A stretch of 10,361 bases of DNA from JBOFDK01 sp051650305 (GTDB lineage: Bacteria > Bacillota > Clostridia > Lachnospirales > Cellulosilyticaceae), in the NCBI GenBank assembly GCA_051650305.1, contig JBOFIT010000121.1, positions 1 through 10,361 on the forward strand. The letters are read 5' to 3'. Positions within the stretch are counted from its first letter, which is position 1. The number at the start of each line of letters is the position of its first letter. The notes below the pieces were generated by a model. It had not been told where the DNA came from. It worked only from the letters and a program-made list of their open reading frames with translations, and ran no database searches. Made by a program: the position numbers and the translations under genes. Shown here in pieces: positions 7,131 to 10,361 of the stretch.

Positions 7131-7159
7131 TAGACATCCTAAATATGGAAGGGTATAAT
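7131..7159 (+). promoter_or_regulatory. intergenic promoter without an adjacent gene
   Basis: TAGACA (7131-7136), a 17-base spacer and a perfect TATAAT (7154-7159) predict a start near 7166. The next start codon is at 7347, and a terminator lies between at 7217-7259. The product would be a short untranslated RNA or an attenuated leader. Confidence 0.55.
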
Positions 7160-7165
7160 GTAGAT

Positions 7166-7259
7166 GTGTGTAATGTTATTTAAAATAAGATGGATTACTA
7201 AAAACCAACCTTAGGGAAAAGAGTGAGTATAGTCAAAAACTATATAAGCTCTTTTTTTT
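7166..7259 (+). ncRNA. candidate small RNA or attenuated leader of about 94 nt
   Basis: Bounded by the predicted start from the 7131-7159 promoter and the terminator T-run. There is no ribosome binding site with a meaningful reading frame inside. The 5' half is A/T-rich; the middle has a CCAACCTTAGGG segment. No known riboswitch or sRNA family is recognised. It could instead be only the 3' end of the cardiolipin synthase mRNA with a chance promoter match. Confidence 0.35.
7217..7259 (+). terminator. terminator downstream of cardiolipin synthase
   Basis: AAAAGAG (7217-7223) pairs with CTCTTTT (7249-7255), and TATAGT (7228-7233) pairs with ACTATA (7239-7244) above a four-base internal loop. 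Eight T residues follow. It would end the cardiolipin synthase transcript and any RNA from the 7131-7159 promoter. Confidence 0.85.
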
Positions 7260-7346
7260 ATATTTATAGATAAGCACAGACAAAAAAGTGACGGAATAGA
7301 GTATAAGGTGACTATATAATATAAAAAGGCCTAAGGAGGGATTAGA

Positions 7347-8108
7347 ATGGATGTAACGAAATCTAATAGAGATTTAAATGAATTGCACCCTAAAGTTAAA
7401 GAACTGGCAGAAAAATTCATACAGGAATGTAAGAAGCAAGGGATTCAGGTAGGTATCAGTGAAACTTATCGCACAGTGGAAAGGCAAGATTATCTTTATG
7501 CACAGGGAAGGACACGCTCAGGGGGCATTGTAACCAATGCAAGAGGAAAGGATATGAAGTCTTACCATCAGTGGCGACTTGCATTTGATGCTTTCCACAA
7601 TGTGAAGGGGCAAGAATATGATCCAGCAATCATGAAAAAATTAGGTGCCATAGGTACACAATTAGGCTTAGAATGGGGAGGTAACTGGTCTACATTTAAA
7701 GATACACCGCATTTTCAGTATACTTTTGGACTTAGTATAGCAGACTTAAAAAGTGGTAAAAAACCCCCAGTGTATACACCTAATACACCAAGTACGAATC
7801 CTTCGCCCGTAGTAGCACCAAAACCTACCGTGGATACCGCATATGAAAAAGCAGTCAAAATACTAGAAGAGGTAGGGGTGATTAATTCTCCAGAGGCATG
7901 GTATCCAACGCCTAATACGGAATATACAGAAGCACTTATCGAAAATATGCTTGTAGCGTTAATGAGAGATATTAGTTTTGACTATCAGATTAAAATTCTT
8001 CAACTATTAGGTATTTTATCAAGTCCAGAAGCGTGGCTAAAGAAGGATTTTAAAGAAGACTATGTAAAGATACTCGTACAAAAAGTAGCAGCAGTATTAG
8101 AAAAATAA
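7347..8108 (+). CDS. M15-family peptidoglycan peptidase with duplicated C-terminal module
   Basis: A 253-residue protein. Residues about 5-128 form a VanY/CwlK-type (peptidase M15) domain like phage L-alanyl-D-glutamate endopeptidases. YRT (41-43) is followed by the zinc motif SYHQWRLAFD (H74, D81), then EWGGNW (109-114) and DTPHFQY with H122 as third ligand. It would cut peptide cross-bridges of the cell wall. A proline-rich linker (139-162) leads to two tandem copies of a 45-residue module (about 164-208 and 209-253), each with a KIL...G..SPEAW core; this may bind cell wall, but that is inference. There is no signal peptide, as in endolysins. The start is fixed by AAGGAGG (7333-7339) seven bases upstream. 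No other phage genes are nearby. A TATAAT at 7315-7320 lacks a good -35. Confidence 0.88.
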   Translation: MDVTKSNRDLNELHPKVKELAEKFIQECKKQGIQVGISETYRTVERQDYLYAQGRTRSGGIVTNARGKDMKSYHQWRLAFDAFHNVKGQEYDPAIMKKLGAIGTQLGLEWGGNWSTFKDTPHFQYTFGLSIADLKSGKKPPVYTPNTPSTNPSPVVAPKPTVDTAYEKAVKILEEVGVINSPEAWYPTPNTEYTEALIENMLVALMRDISFDYQIKILQLLGILSSPEAWLKKDFKEDYVKILVQKVAAVLEK

Positions 8109-8126
8109 ATAAATGAGCAGTATAAG

Positions 8127-8163
8127 AAAAGGTTATTTCTAGAGTTAGAGAGATAACCTTTTT
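8127..8163 (+). terminator. terminator after the M15 peptidase gene
   Basis: AAAAGGTTAT (8127-8136) pairs perfectly with ATAACCTTTT (8153-8162) and the T-run continues to 8163. It lies 18 bases after the stop codon. Confidence 0.9.
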
Positions 8164-8189
8164 GTAATTCATATAAAAGCTGATATAAT
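8161..8189 (+). promoter_or_regulatory. extended -10 promoter of the HAD phosphatase gene
   Basis: TG-A-TATAAT (8181-8189) is a full extended -10. The -35 position (TTTGTA, 8161-8166, spacer 17) is a poor match, which extended -10 promoters tolerate. Start near 8196. Confidence 0.55.
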
Positions 8190-8225
8190 AAGAAAGAAAA
8201 ACACTAAAAGTTATAGGAGATAGTT

Positions 8226-9038
8226 ATGTATAAACTTATTGCACTTGATATGGATGGCACACTTTTAAAAAGCGATCACACGATTTCAGAAGAAACAAAA
8301 CATAAATTAATGCAAGCAAAAGAACTAGGCGTAAAGGTAGTGCTTGCCTCAGGTAGACCGATTGAAGGCTTACAGCGTTATCTAGAGGAATTAGATTTAC
8401 AAAATGAAGGGGACTATGTAGTAAGCTATAATGGTGCTTTTGTACAAGATACGTATACAAAAGAAGTCGTAAGCAAAATCACACTTAAAGGCCAAGACTT
8501 ACATGAACTTCATGAACTGGCACAAGAGCTTAAGGTAAATATCCATGCTTTTTCAAAACTAGGCTGTATCACACCCATTTTAACAAAGTATTCAGAGTTA
8601 GAAGGCGAGATTAATGGTATTGATGTGACAGTGCTAGACTATAGTACGATTGAAAAAGAAGAAGATATCATTAAAATTATGATGGTAGAAGAGCCAGAAA
8701 TATTAGAAGAAGCTATAAAAAAACTACCAGCGGAAATATATGAGAAGTACACAGTGGTACGCAGTGCGCCATTCTTCTTGGAGTTCCTTCATAAAGAAGT
8801 GAATAAAGGTGCAGGTGTAAAAGCTCTTGCAGAAGCCTTAAATATCACAAGAGAAGAAGTCATCTGTGTAGGAGATGCAGGTAATGATGAACATATGGTA
8901 CGATTCGCAGGATTAGGTGTAGCTATGGGTAATGCATTCCCAGAACTAAAAGAAATAGCGAATTTTATTACCAAGACAAATGAAGAAGATGGTGTGGCAC
9001 ACGTAGTAGATAAATTTATTTTAAAAACTGTAATATAG
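8226..9038 (+). CDS. Cof-type HAD-superfamily phosphatase
   Basis: A 270-residue cytoplasmic hydrolase of the Cof/YidA (HAD IIB) subfamily, which dephosphorylates small metabolites such as sugar phosphates or flavin and nucleotide derivatives. All four HAD motifs are present: DMDGTLL with D8 and D10, S42 in ASGRP, K194 in VNKG, and GDAGNDEHM (216-224) with D217 and D221. The C2-type cap lies at about 84-190. The family signature end GVAMGNAFPELKEIANFIT-TNEEDGVA is intact and the length is typical. The start follows AGGAGA (8215-8220) by five bases. No terminator lies between this gene and the lipoprotein 77 bases downstream, so the two may be co-transcribed. The physiological substrate cannot be deduced. 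Confidence 0.95.
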   Translation: MYKLIALDMDGTLLKSDHTISEETKHKLMQAKELGVKVVLASGRPIEGLQRYLEELDLQNEGDYVVSYNGAFVQDTYTKEVVSKITLKGQDLHELHELAQELKVNIHAFSKLGCITPILTKYSELEGEINGIDVTVLDYSTIEKEEDIIKIMMVEEPEILEEAIKKLPAEIYEKYTVVRSAPFFLEFLHKEVNKGAGVKALAEALNITREEVICVGDAGNDEHMVRFAGLGVAMGNAFPELKEIANFITKTNEEDGVAHVVDKFILKTVI

Positions 9039-9115
9039 ATGTACATTAATATTAATACAGTGGTAATGAATATGTGATAAGATGAAGCCAATGAGAATAT
9101 AGTGGAGGTACGCAT

Positions 9116-9760
9116 ATGAAAGCAAAATTAGTTAAAGGGCTAGCATTAGCGCTCTTAAGCTTTACAGCCCTAACAGGATGTGCAAATCAAGATGCAAATC
9201 AGATAGATACACTTAATGAAAAATTAGTTCAATTAGAAACAACAAATAAAGAACTACAAACAAGTATACAAGAATTAGAAAAAGAAGTAGATGCTTTAAC
9301 AACTGAAAATAATAGCTTATTGCTAGAAATTGAAAGCATTACAAAAGTAGAGTATACACTTTATACACGCGATGTAGATAGTTGGGAAATTATAGAGACT
9401 GAAAAAGTAAAGGTAGATAAGAACGTATCTATAGAAGAAAAATTACAAACATTAGCGAATGCATTATCAAAGACAGAGTTTGATGGGTTAGAAATAGAAG
9501 TACAAGACATCAAAAAAATAAATGGTGATGAGATCGCAATGATTAATCTTAAAGATGCAGGGGAAGGGGATAATACGTGGGAACGTAAATACTTCCAAGG
9601 ATCTGCAGGTGGTGAGATAACAAATACAGCCATTCAAGAAACCTTCTTACAAAAAGAAATGAAAGAAGATTGGATAGACGGCATTAAGATTTTATATAAT
9701 GGAGAAGAGATGATGTCATCACATATGACACTCGGACCAATCATTTATAGAAACAAATAG
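9116..9760 (+). CDS. lipoprotein with coiled coil and GerMN-like domain
   Basis: A 214-residue predicted membrane-anchored lipoprotein. A short positively charged N-terminus and hydrophobic core end in the lipobox LTGC, with C22 as the lipidated residue. Residues about 28-75 form a heptad-like helix rich in Leu, Glu, Lys and Gln, a likely coiled coil. Residues about 77-200 resemble a GerMN domain: a YTLYTRD strand, a helix VSIEEKLQTLANALS, paired strands with INGDEIAMINLKDA, and an end TNTAIQETFLQKEM...IDGIKILYNGEEM that fits the family's closing helix and 'hold-the-G' strand. GerMN domains occur in the germination protein GerM and in other Gram-positive envelope proteins. The GerMN call is by recalled pattern. 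GGAGG (9104-9108) is seven bases before the ATG. A weak TG-A-TAAGAT (9075-9083) could be its own promoter. Confidence 0.8.
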   Translation: MKAKLVKGLALALLSFTALTGCANQDANQIDTLNEKLVQLETTNKELQTSIQELEKEVDALTTENNSLLLEIESITKVEYTLYTRDVDSWEIIETEKVKVDKNVSIEEKLQTLANALSKTEFDGLEIEVQDIKKINGDEIAMINLKDAGEGDNTWERKYFQGSAGGEITNTAIQETFLQKEMKEDWIDGIKILYNGEEMMSSHMTLGPIIYRNK

Positions 9761-9768
9761 AACCCTTG

Positions 9769-9819
9769 AAAACCATAGTGTTTCACTTGAAAAAAGTGGA
9801 AATACACTATGGTTTTTTT
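9769..9819 (+). terminator. long terminator after the GerMN-like lipoprotein
   Basis: A perfect 13-bp stem (9769-9781 against 9804-9816) is extended by an inner CACTT/AAGTG helix (9784-9788, 9794-9798), followed by seven T (9813-9819). It is one of the strongest hairpins in the window. Confidence 0.92.
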
Positions 9820-9834
9820 ATAGGTTTCATAATA

Positions 9835-9862
9835 TTGTTAAAAAAATATTTATTAATATAGT
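9835..9862 (+). promoter_or_regulatory. possible promoter upstream of the remnant/SBP region
   Basis: TTGTTA (9835-9840), a 16-base spacer and TATAGT (9857-9862) match moderately. The surrounding 9820-9950 is extremely A/T-rich, which raises the chance of a false match. Confidence 0.35.
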
Positions 9863-9897
9863 ATACATGACATAAATAGACTTATAAAAGACTATAA

Positions 9898-10092
9898 AAA
9901 GTACATATAAAAAGTGTTTTTTTACTTAAAATTATAGATGATTTAAACAAATTGCCAAGATATTACACTAAAGAACAAAAATGCCCTATAACGCTTTTTT
10001 CAGAAAGTGATATAATCAAAATGGTAGAACGAGTATTCAAAAAAATACTTCAATTTAATCAACTAGGGTTTTTAAAAAAAGGAAACTTATAA
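9898..10092 (+). pseudogene. open frame without a start codon, possible gene remnant
   Basis: From just after a TAA at 9895-9897 to the TAA at 10090-10092, 64 codons stay open but contain no ATG until the last third (10021). The first bacterial-type start is a TTG at 9952 with no ribosome binding site. The encoded stretch has a natural-looking mix of residues (for example KLPRYYTKEQKCPITLF, then SDIIKMVERVFKKILQF), unlike a random A/T-rich frame. It may be the 3' end of a decayed gene. No family is recognised. The rest of 9820-10102 holds only A/T-rich spacer and promoter-like motifs. Confidence 0.35.
9988..10016 (+). promoter_or_regulatory. possible extended -10 promoter of the solute-binding protein gene
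   Basis: TG-A-TATAAT (10008-10016) is an exact extended -10, and 9988-9993 is a weak -35 at 17-base spacing. The start would be near 10023, giving an 80-base leader. It overlaps the remnant reading frame. Confidence 0.45.
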
Positions 10093-10102
10093 AGGAGATG
10101 GA

Positions 10103-10361
10103 ATGATGAAAAAGTTTTCAAAAGTATTAGCATTAGGACTTGCAGCAACCATGCTTGGGGGAGCATTCGTTGGATGCCAACCAAAAGAAGAGCCAAAACC
10201 AGAAGCTGAAAAACCAGCTGACAATGGTGGAGACACAGCAAAACAACCAGAAGCTGAAAAGCCAGCTGGCCCTGTAACACTTAAAACAGTATCTATGTTC
10301 GGTGGAACAGACCCACATGCTGAATTCTATCAAAAATTACAAGCAGATTTCCAAGCTGCTA
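10103..10361 (+). CDS. ABC transporter extracellular solute-binding lipoprotein (partial, 5' end)
   Basis: The first 86 codons of a gene that continues beyond the window. A signal peptide (MMKKFSKVLALGLAATMLGG) ends in the lipobox FVGC, with C25 as the anchored residue. It is followed by a Pro/Glu/Ala/Lys linker with two PEAEKPA repeats, and then VTLKTVSMFGGTDPHAEFYQKLQADFQ. That segment is the usual beginning of a family 1 (sugar-type) solute-binding domain, which delivers a substrate to an ABC importer on the cell surface. Two adjacent ATGs (10103 and 10106) fit the GGAG at 10094-10097; the second has the more usual spacing of eight. Substrate specificity cannot be judged from this part. 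Permease genes would be expected downstream. Confidence 0.8.
   Translation, partial: MMKKFSKVLALGLAATMLGGAFVGCQPKEEPKPEAEKPADNGGDTAKQPEAEKPAGPVTLKTVSMFGGTDPHAEFYQKLQADFQAA
10199..10268 (+). repeat. two 22-bp repeats encoding the PEAEKPA linker
   Basis: Bases 10199-10220 recur at 10247-10268 with one difference. They encode the repeated PEAEKPA of the flexible linker between the lipid anchor and the solute-binding domain. This probably reflects slippage or duplication within the linker. Confidence 0.8.

Noticed and set aside
7281..7294. 14-base string CAAAAAAGTGACGG shared with 346-359
   Set aside because: At 346-359 it is one arm of a terminator, but here it has no partner arm. Two copies of an A-rich 14-mer 7 kb apart do not support a repeat family.
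7347..8108. Prophage or phage remnant around the endolysin-like gene
   Set aside because: Flanking genes are cardiolipin synthase and a HAD phosphatase with ordinary spacing, and no integrase, holin, tail or attachment site is visible.
10059..10333. Overlapping minus-strand frames opposite the solute-binding protein start
   Set aside because: Leu/Phe/Cys-rich translations are the antisense of the signal peptide and linker repeats; the plus strand has a ribosome binding site and lipobox.
1..10361. CRISPR array, transposase, insertion sequence, tRNA or rRNA
   Set aside because: No regular repeat-spacer pattern, transposase-like protein, target duplication or recognisable tRNA/rRNA sequence was found on either strand.

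Overview
The window is AT-rich and densely coded. It has strong Shine-Dalgarno sequences (AAGGAGG type), TTGACA/TATAAT promoters, U-tract terminators, a TPP riboswitch and a T-box leader. This combination points to a low-GC Gram-positive bacterium, most likely an anaerobic member of the Clostridia (Lachnospirales/Clostridiales). The ThiT S-component, the butanol-dehydrogenase-type iron alcohol dehydrogenase and the T-box-controlled prolyl-tRNA synthetase fit that. The genus is not determined from sequence alone.

Left part (1-2040): a small YkuS/UPF0180-like gene (+) converges on thiT (-) across one shared bidirectional terminator. thiT has a complete control unit: a consensus promoter, a TPP riboswitch and an intrinsic terminator. 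An AT-rich spacer with two near-identical 20-bp repeats precedes an HxlR-family regulator (+), which converges on an iron-dependent alcohol dehydrogenase (-). The dehydrogenase leader holds a terminator hairpin between its probable promoter and its start codon, which suggests attenuation.

Middle part (3340-7260): divergent from the dehydrogenase is a T-box leader with a readable proline specifier (CCU), followed by proS, a strong terminator and a cardiolipin synthase. Between cardiolipin synthase and the next gene lies a good promoter followed by a terminator with no gene between them, so a small RNA is possible.

Right part (7260-10361): a cytoplasmic-looking M15 peptidoglycan peptidase with a proline-rich linker and two copies of a 45-residue 'SPEAW' module; a Cof-type HAD phosphatase that is probably co-transcribed with a coiled-coil/GerMN-like lipoprotein; and, after a long terminator and an AT-rich stretch holding a possible gene remnant, the start of an ABC-transporter solute-binding lipoprotein that runs off the window.

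Most of this is conserved housekeeping content, and no multi-gene novel system is evident. The items most worth a second look are the promoter-terminator unit at 7131-7259, the dehydrogenase leader attenuator, the duplicated C-terminal module of the M15 peptidase and the broken reading frame at 9898-10092.
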